64,000 nt of DNA from Chryseobacterium gotjawalense (GTDB lineage: Bacteria; Bacteroidota; Bacteroidia; Flavobacteriales; Weeksellaceae): contig NZ_CP124855.1 of the NCBI RefSeq assembly GCF_030012525.1, forward strand, positions 434,001 through 498,000, given 5' to 3'. Position numbers and translations under genes: made by a program. The notes under the pieces were generated by a model. The model saw nothing but the letters and a program-made list of their open reading frames with translations, did no database searches and was not told the DNA's origin. Within the stretch, counting starts at the first letter, position 1. Each line of letters opens with the position of its first letter. Of the stretch, positions 15,060 to 22,839 are shown one piece after another.

Positions 15060-15251
15060 GCCTTATTTTAATGTTCCCAATTAAAATACAAATAGTTGTT
15101 AAATAATCTAAATATTTGTTGGAATATAAAGCATCATTATTCTGTTGATAGTCAGGTTTCTGGCATTTGTTGCTTTAAATTTTAACAAAATATTATCACT
15201 TTTGGCATGATTTTGACAAGTACCTTCATGTAAAATTTAAAATTTAAAATT

Positions 15252-15830
15252 ATGAATTCAATGAAGAAATCAATCTTTGCATTAGGATTAATGACAGCAG
15301 GATTAATGAGTGCACAAAGTGCAGATATGACAAACATGCTGAAAGTTGGTATCAACGGTGGTATAGCTGTTCCTGCAGAAAATGCTGGTGGAACTGTAGG
15401 ATTAGATGTTTCTTACCAGAATCTGGTAACTCCAGGCTTCGGTTTAGGTATCGCGACAGGGTACAGTCACTTCTTTGGTAGAAATAATACCGTAAATGGT
15501 GTTGATATTGATAACAATGACTTCGGGGTAATTCCTGTTGCGGCTTTGATCAGATTTTATCCAAAACAAATGGGTTTCTATCTTGGAACTGACCTTGGTT
15601 ACGGTTTCATCGTTGGTGATGACAAAGTTGCTTCTAATGTTGGATCGCCTGATCGACCAGATGGCGGATTTTACATCAAACCAGAAATCGGTTACCATAA
15701 TCAAGACTGGAACTTCTCTCTTCAGTATCAAAAAACATTTACCGGAAACAAAGGAGAAATTGGAGATCAGAAATATAACGCTGGTGCAATTGGCGTAGGA
15801 GTAGGGTATAACATCCCGCTAGGTAAGTAA
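15252..15830 (+). CDS. Small outer-membrane beta-barrel protein
   Basis: 192 residues with a signal peptide ending in GLMSAQ, then an eight-strand-like pattern: VGINGGIAVPA, VGLDVSYQNLV, FGLGIATGYSHFF, VIPVAALIRFYP, GFYLGTDLGYGF, GFYIKPEIGYHN, WNFSLQYQKTF, AIGVGVGYNIPLGK. This is the OmpA/OmpX-type barrel seen in many Bacteroidota proteins named only outer-membrane beta-barrel. There is no peptidoglycan-binding domain. It is monocistronic, preceded by 242 bp without another gene and followed by a terminator. The ligand or role is unknown. Confidence 0.85.
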   Translation: MNSMKKSIFALGLMTAGLMSAQSADMTNMLKVGINGGIAVPAENAGGTVGLDVSYQNLVTPGFGLGIATGYSHFFGRNNTVNGVDIDNNDFGVIPVAALIRFYPKQMGFYLGTDLGYGFIVGDDKVASNVGSPDRPDGGFYIKPEIGYHNQDWNFSLQYQKTFTGNKGEIGDQKYNAGAIGVGVGYNIPLGK

Positions 15831-15849
15831 TCTTCGCTTAAATTTTTAG

Positions 15850-15880
15850 ACCTTCTTTGGCAGCAAAGGAGGTTTTTTTA
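15850..15880 (+). terminator. Terminator after the small barrel gene
   Basis: ACCTTCTTTG (15850-15859) and CAAAGGAGGT (15864-15873) form a 10-bp stem with one G-U pair and a GCAG loop, then a T run. Confidence 0.88.
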
Positions 15881-15910
15881 TTTTTTAAGTGCTGTTTTAA
15901 AAACAATTAT

Positions 15911-15918
15911 TATCTTTG
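15911..15918 (+). promoter_or_regulatory. Putative -7 promoter box of the glucokinase homologue
   Basis: TATCTTTG, exact TAnnTTTG, 18 bp before the start codon at 15936. Confidence 0.6.
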
Positions 15919-15935
15919 ATTAATTACATTATACC

Positions 15936-16988
15936 ATGGAAACTAAAAATAAATTCAATCTTTTTTTACCCGGGATTTCTTCGGAAACGAACGATAATGT
16001 CGCTTTGATCGCAGTTGATCTTAGAGATGAAAAAACGGTTATCGGCCTTTATGCCACTGAAAACAGACGCATATTTCTGAAAATTGAAAAATCGTATTCT
16101 ACAAAAGAATTCAGTTCTTTTTCGGAAATGGTGCTGGGATTTATCAATGAAAATTCTTTGGAAAATATTGCAAAAATTGCAGTTGCTGTGCCAGGACCAG
16201 TTATTGGTGGGAAAAGTGCACCGCAAAGGTTACCTTGGAAATTAGATGCCGACGAAATTAAAAAGAACACTCAAATTAATGAAGTTTTCCTGATAAATGA
16301 TTTAGAAGCGTCTGCTTATGGTTTAGAACATGTGGCAGAAAGTGATTTTGTTAAAATTCATGATTCGGCACATTTCACGCCGGGTAATGCTGTACTTTTG
16401 GCGCCGGGTGACGGTTTAGGAGAAGCAGCTCTGTTTTGGGACGGATCTTTTTTAAGACCTTTTGCAACCGAAGGTGGCCATTGCGAATTCTCACCAAGAA
16501 CGAATGACGAAGTGGATTTTTACTCCTTTTTGCAAAAAATATACGGCATCGTAAGTTGGGAATCTGTACTTTCTACAGGAGGTTTATTTAATGTTTATCG
16601 CTTCCTGAGAGACGTAAAGCAACAGGTGCAGCCGGATTGGTTGAGCAAGGAAATCGAGGCCGGTAATTTCACTCAAGCAATTATTCATGGAGCAGTTGAA
16701 AAAAAAGACCGGATTTGTACTATGACCATAGAAACATTTTTGGTGTATCTTGCGCGTGAAGCTAACAGTCTGGTTCTCAAAATGAAAGCAACCGGTGGAT
16801 TATTCCTGAGTGGCGAAATTCCGGTAATGCTGGAGGAATTCCTTAATAACAAGAAGTTTTATAAAAATTTCATCATCAGTGATAAAATGGAAAACATCTT
16901 AAAGGATATCCCGATTTATTTAGTGAAAGATAAAAAAACAATTATCAATGGAGCAGCATTATACGCCGCTTTCTATAAAAAATCTTAA
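15936..16988 (+). CDS. Glucokinase-family protein with degenerate phosphate motifs
   Basis: The 350 residues follow the bacterial glucokinase (Glk, ASKHA fold) layout: VAVPGPVIGG, FLINDLEASAYGL with the catalytic base candidate D122, EGGHCEFSPR, GGLFLSGEI and NGAALYAAF. Two nucleotide-binding motifs differ from the family. The phosphate-1 loop, usually GDIGGT, reads AVDLRDEKT (27-34). The adenosine/phosphate-2 loop, usually PGTGLG, reads PGDGLG (157-162). The sugar-binding parts look intact, so it may bind glucose without efficient ATP hydrolysis, perhaps as a sensor; that is inference. It has a separate promoter and terminator. If active, it would be cytoplasmic glucose 6-kinase. Confidence 0.82.
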   Translation: METKNKFNLFLPGISSETNDNVALIAVDLRDEKTVIGLYATENRRIFLKIEKSYSTKEFSSFSEMVLGFINENSLENIAKIAVAVPGPVIGGKSAPQRLPWKLDADEIKKNTQINEVFLINDLEASAYGLEHVAESDFVKIHDSAHFTPGNAVLLAPGDGLGEAALFWDGSFLRPFATEGGHCEFSPRTNDEVDFYSFLQKIYGIVSWESVLSTGGLFNVYRFLRDVKQQVQPDWLSKEIEAGNFTQAIIHGAVEKKDRICTMTIETFLVYLAREANSLVLKMKATGGLFLSGEIPVMLEEFLNNKKFYKNFIISDKMENILKDIPIYLVKDKKTIINGAALYAAFYKKS

Positions 16989-17002
16989 TTATATCACATA
17001 GA

Positions 17003-17028
17003 AACTTCGCTTAAAAGCGGAGTTTTTT
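17003..17028 (+). terminator. Terminator after the glucokinase homologue
   Basis: AACTTCGCTT (17003-17012) and AAGCGGAGTT (17015-17024), a 10-bp stem with one G-U pair and a very short loop, followed by T residues. Confidence 0.82.
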
Positions 17029-17053
17029 CATTTTTAAAATAATTTTAATTCTA

Positions 17054-17641
17054 ATGAATAAGATTTTGCTGAAGAAGTTAGCGCCCATTATATTCGGTTT
17101 GTTTTCACTTACAGTATTTTCTCAATCAAAAACAATTCTGTCATCTGAGATTCGCTGGAAGGCGTACAAAACCCTTAGAGCAGAATCGCTTTCTCATTTT
17201 GGAACAGTCAGCTTAAAAGAGGGAAATCTCATTTTTAATGGTGATGATTTGGCTGGAGGCAGTTTCGTCATGGATATGAAAACCATCGATGCCGCAGATA
17301 TGAATGAAGATCCCAAAATGAAGAAAATGCTGGAGAATCATTTGAAAAGTGATGATTTTTTCGATACGAATAAATTTCCGACAGCGTCCTTTCAGATCAA
17401 ATCTGTAAAGAAAATTAATAGCAATGGATACAATTATCAGGTTGCGGGACCATTGACGGTCAAAGGAATTTCTAAAAACATTTCTTTTCCGGTAAAGGTT
17501 TCTAAAAATAATGTTGTTTATACTTTGACTTCTGCTCAATTTACTTTTAACAGAAAAGATTACGGGTTGCAATACAATATTTTCGAGGACATGCTAATCA
17601 GTAATGAGGTCGAGATAAATGTTACTGTTAAGGCTAAATAA
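17054..17641 (+). CDS. YceI-family exported protein
   Basis: 195 residues. A signal peptide ends in FSQ near residue 24. The mature domain has IRWKAYKTLRAESLSHFGTVSL, GGSFVMDMKTIDAADMN, LKSDDFFDTNKFPTASF and GPLTVKGISKNISFPV, the standard YceI sequence pattern (substrate-binding barrel with an internal helix carrying DFFD and KFP). It lies 76 bp before the next YceI gene, which has its own promoter box, so both may be read together or separately. It is close to the fourth copy in sequence pattern (W-KAY/GYKL-A-S-SH) and less like the first two. Confidence 0.9.
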   Translation: MNKILLKKLAPIIFGLFSLTVFSQSKTILSSEIRWKAYKTLRAESLSHFGTVSLKEGNLIFNGDDLAGGSFVMDMKTIDAADMNEDPKMKKMLENHLKSDDFFDTNKFPTASFQIKSVKKINSNGYNYQVAGPLTVKGISKNISFPVKVSKNNVVYTLTSAQFTFNRKDYGLQYNIFEDMLISNEVEINVTVKAK

Positions 17642-17685
17642 AGTTTTATTATCCTACATCAATACGATGTTACTGAAATTTTAAA

Positions 17686-17693
17686 TACTTTTG
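17686..17693 (+). promoter_or_regulatory. Putative -7 promoter box of the fourth YceI gene
   Basis: TACTTTTG followed by C fits TAnnTTTG, 24 bp before the start codon at 17717. Confidence 0.5.
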
Positions 17694-17716
17694 CAATTCA
17701 AATTTAAATAAAAACA

Positions 17717-18283
17717 ATGAAAAATTTAGTATTAGCAGCGCTGTTAGCTGGAGGAATAATGTTTGGTCAAACCAAAAAAGTAACAGATTCAAACGTTCAG
17801 TGGTTTGGATATAAATTAGCAAAAACCGAAGCTTCATCACACAACGGAGTCGTTAATTTGCAATCCGGAGATGTGGTCATGAAAGGGAATAATATCGTTG
17901 GAGGTACTTTCTCTTTGGATATGAACAGTATTAATGCAACCGATTTATCAGGCGAATACCAAACCAAATTAAACAACCATTTAAAAACAGGTGATTTTTT
18001 CGAAACCGATAAGTTCCCAGTGGCAACTTACAAAATTACATCCGTAAAAAAGAACAATAACAAAGCATTTCCTTATATGATTTACGGAAATCTTACCGCA
18101 AAAAATAAGACAAATCCTGTGGCTTTCCCAGCGAAAATTTCTTTGAAAAACGGAGTATTGAATATCGTTTCGGATAAATTCAGTTTTGACCGTCAGAAAT
18201 TTGATATCGCTTATGCTTCAGCAGCAAAAGATGTTATTGTGAAAGACGACATCGATATGATCATCAATGTTACTGCGAAATAA
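17717..18283 (+). CDS. YceI-family exported protein
   Basis: 188 residues. Signal peptide MKNLVLAALLAGGIMFGQ. The mature domain reads VQWFGYKLAKTEASSHNGVV, GGTFSLDMNSINATDLSG, LKTGDFFETDKFPVATY and GNLTAKNKTNPVAFPAKI, a canonical YceI protein of the periplasm. The pairing with the gene at 17054 suggests a local duplication: both carry the same SH-G-V and LK-DFF-TDKFP blocks. A terminator follows. The ligand is unknown; in other bacteria expression often responds to pH or osmotic stress, which cannot be read from this sequence. Confidence 0.92.
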   Translation: MKNLVLAALLAGGIMFGQTKKVTDSNVQWFGYKLAKTEASSHNGVVNLQSGDVVMKGNNIVGGTFSLDMNSINATDLSGEYQTKLNNHLKTGDFFETDKFPVATYKITSVKKNNNKAFPYMIYGNLTAKNKTNPVAFPAKISLKNGVLNIVSDKFSFDRQKFDIAYASAAKDVIVKDDIDMIINVTAK

Positions 18284-18307
18284 CTTTAACAAAATATTAG
18301 TAAAGAA

Positions 18308-18334
18308 AGAGCAGCATTGTCTGCTCTTTTTTTT
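18308..18334 (+). terminator. Terminator after the fourth YceI gene
   Basis: AGAGCAG (18308-18314) and CTGCTCT (18321-18327) form a perfect stem, followed by a T run that merges with the promoter box of the next gene. Confidence 0.88.
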
Positions 18335-18341
18335 ATTTTTG
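18334..18341 (+). promoter_or_regulatory. Putative -7 box directly before the hydrolase start
   Basis: TATTTTTG ends only 4 bp before the ATG at 18346, so a transcript from it would have almost no leader. The box may be a by-product of the terminator T run. Confidence 0.3.
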
Positions 18342-18345
18342 AGGT

Positions 18346-18987
18346 ATGAAATTATACGTGGTCAGCGGACTTGGAGCCGATTTTAAAGTACTGGAAAAAA
18401 TTATTTTTCCACCAAATTTAGAAGTTATCTTTCTGGACTGGCTGATTCCGTCAAATCATGAAGATTTTCAACATTACGTAAAAAGAATGGCGGACAGAGT
18501 TGACACGTCCGAACCTTTTGCCCTACTTGGTTATTCCTTTGGTGGGATTCTCGTACAGGAAATCGATAAAATTAAACCTGCTGAAAAAATCGTTATTTTG
18601 GGAAGCATTAAATCTGATAAAGAAAAATCGAGATTCATTAAATTCGGAGAAATCACCAGGATTGCCAGATTTTTACCCGAAAAAATGTTCAATGTGAAAT
18701 CTGCCGCCATTTATTCCTTTATGAGAAAAATGGTCGATCCGAAAAATCCTAAAATGATGCAGTATCTGAAAGTCACCGATCCTTATTATTTAAAATGGGG
18801 AATCGAGCAGGTTTCCAATTGGAAATCTGATAAAAATCCAAAAGTCATACAGATTCTGGGAAGCAAAGACATTGTGTTTCCAGTGAAATATTCAAAGCCG
18901 GATTATATCGTACAAAATGGAACGCATCTTTTTCCGGTAACCCAACCGAAGCAGGTTTCTAAGATTTTAGCAGAAATTTTTAATTAA
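18346..18987 (+). CDS. Small alpha/beta hydrolase
   Basis: 213 residues without signal peptide. The nucleophile elbow is GYSFGG with S64, following a short LYVVSGLGADF strand that provides the oxyanion region; a likely acid lies in LGSKDIVFP and the histidine in NGTHLFP. The cap region (about 90-150) is rich in basic and aromatic residues (RFIKFGEITRIARFLPEKM). It belongs to the broad hydrolase fold; substrate undetermined. The start at 18346 follows GAGGT, a weak ribosome site. There are no operon partners: the next gene is 195 bp away with its own promoter. Confidence 0.85.
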   Translation: MKLYVVSGLGADFKVLEKIIFPPNLEVIFLDWLIPSNHEDFQHYVKRMADRVDTSEPFALLGYSFGGILVQEIDKIKPAEKIVILGSIKSDKEKSRFIKFGEITRIARFLPEKMFNVKSAAIYSFMRKMVDPKNPKMMQYLKVTDPYYLKWGIEQVSNWKSDKNPKVIQILGSKDIVFPVKYSKPDYIVQNGTHLFPVTQPKQVSKILAEIFN

Positions 18988-19129
18988 TAAAACCGGTCTT
19001 AAAAAAAAATAAAATCAGCCTATTCCCTTCATAAGTAAACGTTTTATATTTTATCGCTAGTGAAAATGATCAGAAATAAAGGAAATTATTCCATTAAAAA
19101 TTTCCTTAAAAGAATATCAAAAATAGAAT

Positions 19130-19137
19130 TATCTTTG
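19130..19137 (+). promoter_or_regulatory. Putative -7 promoter box of sdaA
   Basis: TATCTTTG, exact TAnnTTTG, 45 bp before the start codon at 19183. Confidence 0.6.
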
Positions 19138-19182
19138 TCATCCACTCAATTTTAGTTTAATGCTCATCGCATATTATACACA

Positions 19183-20601
19183 ATGGAATCAATCAGTGTT
19201 TTTGAAATTATAAAAGTAGGAATCGGACCCTCAAGTTCGCATACCATGGGACCGTGGAACGCGGCGGAAAGTTTTATCAGAAAAATAAAAACCGATTACC
19301 AGATTCAGGAAGTAAAAGAAGTTTTTGTCGAATTTTTCGGGTCACTCGCTAAAACCGGAATCGGCCACGGAACTGATATCGCCGGAATGCTAGGCCTTTC
19401 TGGTGAAAATTTCAAAGAGATCGATACTTCTAAAATTGATGAGAAAGTAGCAACCATCAAATCGTCGAATACTTTAAATCTTAACGGTGAAAAAGTAATT
19501 CCGTTTATTTACGGTCATCATTTGATTTTAAACAAACAAAAATCACTTGATTTTCATCCAAACGGAATGATTTTCAAAGCCGTTTTTGAAAATGGAGAAG
19601 AATTAATTCAGGACTACTATTCCATCGGTGGCGGATTTATCGCGACCCAGGAAGCTAATTCTTACGAAAACCATTGTACCAGAACCCTTTATCCTTGCCA
19701 TAACGGAAAAGATATTGATAAGAATATGGCCAAATTAGGTTTAGATAAAATTTCAGATCTTATTTTCCTTAACGAAGAATCGTGGCGAACCAGAGAGGAA
19801 ACTGAAAAAGAAGCCCTTTATATCTGGCAGCAGATTAAAGAATGTATTTACAAAGGAGTCAACAAAGAAGGAATTCTTCCCGGTGGATTAAATGTTACCC
19901 GTCGTGCCGCGGGTTTAAACAGAAAATTACTTGGTGACAAAATTTATAAAAATATCCATGAGTGGTATCAGTTACTCATCAATGCTGATGTAAGTTTTAC
20001 CAATATCAACAAATGGGTTTCCTGTTTTGCTTTGGCCGTGAACGAAGAAAATGCAAGTTTCGGCCGGATTATTACCGCACCAACCAATGGCGCGAGTGGC
20101 GTAATTCCTGCTGTGCTGATGTATTCCCAGGTTTTCACCGATTTCAAAGGTGACGATAATATCATCAGGTTTCTTTTGGTAGCCGGCGAGATCGGAACGC
20201 TCTTTAAAAAGAACGCCACCATTTCTGCCGCGATGGGAGGTTGCCAGGCCGAGATTGGAGTTTCGTCTGCCATGGCCGCTGCCGGTCTTACCGAAATTAT
20301 GGGTGGCACGCCCGGTCAGGTTCAAATGGCTGCTGAAATTGCGATGGAACATCACCTCGGCATGACTTGTGATCCGATTGGCGGACTGGTGCAGATTCCG
20401 TGTATCGAGCGTAATTCTATGGGTGCGATCAAAGCGATTACCGCGGCGAATATTGCCTTAGAATCCGATCCTACCAAAGCGCGAGTCACTTTAGACGAGG
20501 TGATTCAGTCGATGTGGGAAACCGCTCAAAGCATGAATGACCGCTTCAAAGAAACCTCAGAAGGTGGTCTCGCCATCGCCGTGAACGTCGCAGAGTGTTA
20601 G
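19183..20601 (+). CDS. sdaA: L-serine ammonia-lyase, iron-sulfur-dependent, single chain
   Basis: Converts L-serine to pyruvate and ammonia with a [4Fe-4S] cluster, in the cytoplasm. The beta-type domain comes first (SVFEIIKVGIGPSSSHTMGPW, about 1-160) and the alpha-type domain follows (from about 190), fused in one chain of 472 residues, the usual form in many bacteria. Cluster ligands are C354 in GGCQAEIG, C396 in MTCDPIGG and C407 in IPCIERN. The ATG at 19183 gives MESISVFEI, the standard start. It is monocistronic; the next gene is 315 bp away. Confidence 0.96.
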   Translation: MESISVFEIIKVGIGPSSSHTMGPWNAAESFIRKIKTDYQIQEVKEVFVEFFGSLAKTGIGHGTDIAGMLGLSGENFKEIDTSKIDEKVATIKSSNTLNLNGEKVIPFIYGHHLILNKQKSLDFHPNGMIFKAVFENGEELIQDYYSIGGGFIATQEANSYENHCTRTLYPCHNGKDIDKNMAKLGLDKISDLIFLNEESWRTREETEKEALYIWQQIKECIYKGVNKEGILPGGLNVTRRAAGLNRKLLGDKIYKNIHEWYQLLINADVSFTNINKWVSCFALAVNEENASFGRIITAPTNGASGVIPAVLMYSQVFTDFKGDDNIIRFLLVAGEIGTLFKKNATISAAMGGCQAEIGVSSAMAAAGLTEIMGGTPGQVQMAAEIAMEHHLGMTCDPIGGLVQIPCIERNSMGAIKAITAANIALESDPTKARVTLDEVIQSMWETAQSMNDRFKETSEGGLAIAVNVAEC

Positions 20602-20916
20602 ATTTTTCTCTTTAATTTTCAGAAGCAATAAGATTGGTTTTTCTGAAGACTGGTCCGGCTGTTCATCCTTGGACAGAAACTGAAAAATTGGAATCCATAA
20701 ATTTAAAAAAATAGAATGACAGCCAATTGACGGAGAGTAGAACTTAATCGAAAGTTGGTTTTCTACTTACAAAGTCAGTGCTTAACCGAAAGTTTGGATT
20801 TTAGCTATTTATTAAACCTCTTGCAAGTATAAATTTTGGTATATTTATTCCGCCTGCAGAATTACTAACGTTTCTAAATCATTTTAAAAACAAACCATAA
20901 ACAGAATTAACAAAAA
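20602..20916. other. Gene-free stretch between sdaA and the methyltransferase gene
   Basis: No credible gene in 315 bp. A 20-mer ATTTTCAGAAGCAATAAGAT at 20615-20634 recurs with one mismatch at 52985-53004, in both cases shortly after a gene stop. CTTAATCGAAAGTTGG and CTTAACCGAAAGTTTGG form a loose direct repeat near 20740-20805. The rest is AT-rich leader, presumably with the promoter of the following gene, although no exact TAnnTTTG box is seen. Confidence 0.5.
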
Positions 20917-21546
20917 ATGAATGTGAACCAAGCCTACAATATTTGGTCTGAACAATATGATACCAATGAGAATAAAACCAGAGATCTGGAAGCAGTTTCA
21001 CTTCGGCAAAATTTAAAGGAACATCATTTTGCTGATTGCCTGGAAATAGGTTGTGGAACAGGAAAAAATACCGAATGGTTAGCGACTATTTCAGATTATG
21101 TTGTAGCGGTGGACTTTTCAGATGAAATGCTGACGAAAGCGAAACAGAAAATAAAGGCGGATAATGTGAAATTTATTCAGACCGACATCAACACAGAATG
21201 GCAATTTACTGAAAATAAGAAATATGATTTAGTCACTTTCAGTCTCGTTTTAGAACATATCGAAAGTCTGGATATCATCTTTGAAAAACTAAGTGAAGCC
21301 GTAAATTCAAATGGGATCATTTACATTGGCGAATTGCACCCGTTTAAACAATACAGCGGTTCAAAAGCAAGGTTCGAAACTGCAGACGGACTTCAAGTAT
21401 TAACCTGCTTTAATCACCATATTTCAGACTTTGTAAGTTCAGCTATTAAACATAATTTTCAGTTGGTAGATCTAAACGAATACTTTGACGAAAACGACAG
21501 AAATACCATTCCGAGAATTTTGACAATGATATTTAAGAAGAAATAA
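20917..21546 (+). CDS. Class I SAM-dependent methyltransferase
   Basis: 209 residues with the Rossmann-type S-adenosylmethionine site: motif I LEIGCGTGKNTEWLA (about 43-57), the acidic end of strand 2 in VAVDFSDEMLTKA, motif II QTDIN, and LVTFSLVLEHIES. This is the UbiE/COQ5-like fold with a short N-terminus (MNVNQAYNIWSEQYDTNENKTRDLE, typical of the family). The methyl acceptor is unknown. It has no operon partner and shares a bidirectional terminator with tyrA. Confidence 0.9.
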   Translation: MNVNQAYNIWSEQYDTNENKTRDLEAVSLRQNLKEHHFADCLEIGCGTGKNTEWLATISDYVVAVDFSDEMLTKAKQKIKADNVKFIQTDINTEWQFTENKKYDLVTFSLVLEHIESLDIIFEKLSEAVNSNGIIYIGELHPFKQYSGSKARFETADGLQVLTCFNHHISDFVSSAIKHNFQLVDLNEYFDENDRNTIPRILTMIFKKK

Positions 21547-21571
21547 AGAATGACAAATGCTGATAAAATAT

Positions 21572-21600
21572 AAGCTTCAACCTTTTATTTGAAGCTTTCT
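21572..21600. terminator. Bidirectional terminator between methyltransferase gene and tyrA
   Basis: AAGCTTCAA and TTGAAGCTT form a perfect 9-bp stem with an 8-nt loop. On the forward strand the T run is short. Confidence 0.78.
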
Positions 21601-22442
21601 TATCTTAGAATTCCCCTTATTTTATTTGCATTGCGGATCAGTTCTTCCAGGTAATCATAGTTCTCTTTTTCCAACGCCGATTTAAATTTACGGAGTTGCG
21701 TAATGTGCTCATTCAAAACATCCAACACATTTTCTTTATTCTGTCTGAAAATAGGAACCCACATTTCCGGATGAGATTTTGCCAAACGAACCGTGCTCGA
21801 AAAACCCGAACTCGCTAACTGAAAAATAGTATCTTCTTCGCGTTCTTTTTCCAGAACGGTATTTGCCAGCGCATAAGAAGTGATATGGGAAATATGAGAG
21901 ATATAAGCCGTGTGAACATCATGACTTTCGGCTTCCATATAAAGCAGATTCATTTCCAGGTATTCTGCAACTTGTTCGACCATTTTCAACGCGTCTGGCG
22001 CCGAATCTTGCTGATCACAAATTACACCTGCTCTTCCCGCAAAACTGTCTGATACCGCTGACTTCGGACCCGAATTTTCTGTTCCCCACATCGGGTGAAA
22101 AGCCACAAAACGATTTCTGTTTTTATGATTTTCTACTCCTTTTACAATTCCCGCTTTTGTAGAACCAACATCCATTACGGTTTGTTTGTCCGTAACCAAA
22201 TCTAAAATTGCCGGCAGTAATTTTCGGGATGCATCCACCGGAATGGCTAAAATAATAAGATCAGAATTTTGGATTGCTTTTTCCAGCGACAAACTTTCAT
22301 CGATAATGCCCAATCCTTTTGCTTCAACCAGATGCTGCTCATTTTGATCGACGCCATAAACGTAATCTGCGAAATGCTTTTCGCGTAATTTTAAGGCAAT
22401 TGACCCTCCAATTAAACCGACACCGATGATGGTTAATTTCAT
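21600..22442 (-). CDS. tyrA: Prephenate dehydrogenase
   Basis: Oxidatively decarboxylates prephenate to 4-hydroxyphenylpyruvate with NAD, in tyrosine synthesis. The Rossmann motif GVGLIGGS is at 7-14, the cofactor-selecting acidic residue D33 lies in YGVDQNEQ, and the substrate region has HPMWGTENSGP and SHISHITSYAL with the catalytic histidine region. Length 280, the plain form without fused chorismate mutase or ACT domain. It is the last gene of a row alanine dehydrogenase - small membrane protein - tyrA, with a 25-bp gap to the middle gene. Confidence 0.93.
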   Translation of the reverse strand: MKLTIIGVGLIGGSIALKLREKHFADYVYGVDQNEQHLVEAKGLGIIDESLSLEKAIQNSDLIILAIPVDASRKLLPAILDLVTDKQTVMDVGSTKAGIVKGVENHKNRNRFVAFHPMWGTENSGPKSAVSDSFAGRAGVICDQQDSAPDALKMVEQVAEYLEMNLLYMEAESHDVHTAYISHISHITSYALANTVLEKEREEDTIFQLASSGFSSTVRLAKSHPEMWVPIFRQNKENVLDVLNEHITQLRKFKSALEKENYDYLEELIRNANKIRGILR

Positions 22443-22467
22443 AACTGTGGATATGCAAATACTGGGA

Positions 22468-22839
22468 TTAGCGTAATTTCTTTAGACTTTGGAAATTCGA
22501 TTGTTCTGTACATTTTTCAAATCCGATTTCGTATCGGGGATTTTTCTTGGGATAAGTCAAAATATAACTGGGACAAGGTTTTTTCTGAGCATCACTTTTT
22601 TCGAAATCAATATTTCCTTTGGTAATAATGCTGTCTTTCAGAAATTTCTCATCGATTTTCAGAAATTCCATTTCCGCTTTAAATCCGTCGGAATAGGTGA
22701 ATTCTTTTGATAATGTTTCCGCAATCACCCTGGAATTAGGAAGGTATCCGCTGCAGCTTGCACCTTTTTTGTTCAGAATAAAAAATACGATTATAAGGCC
22801 GGGAATTAGTCCCAGTAAGAAGAATTTGGCTTTTCTCAT
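22468..22839 (-). CDS. Small membrane-anchored protein of unknown function
   Basis: 123 residues: an N-terminal hydrophobic anchor (KFFLLGLIPGLIIVFFILNKK, residues 5-25), then a soluble part, probably periplasmic, with three cysteines (SCSGYLPN, KKPCPSY, EKCTEQ). The lysine-rich anchor edge and lack of a lipobox suggest an uncleaved anchor. I do not recognise a domain. It begins immediately after the stop of the alanine dehydrogenase gene and precedes tyrA, so it is surely co-transcribed. Its place between two amino-acid genes says little about its role. Confidence 0.75.
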   Translation of the reverse strand: MRKAKFFLLGLIPGLIIVFFILNKKGASCSGYLPNSRVIAETLSKEFTYSDGFKAEMEFLKIDEKFLKDSIITKGNIDFEKSDAQKKPCPSYILTYPKKNPRYEIGFEKCTEQSNFQSLKKLR

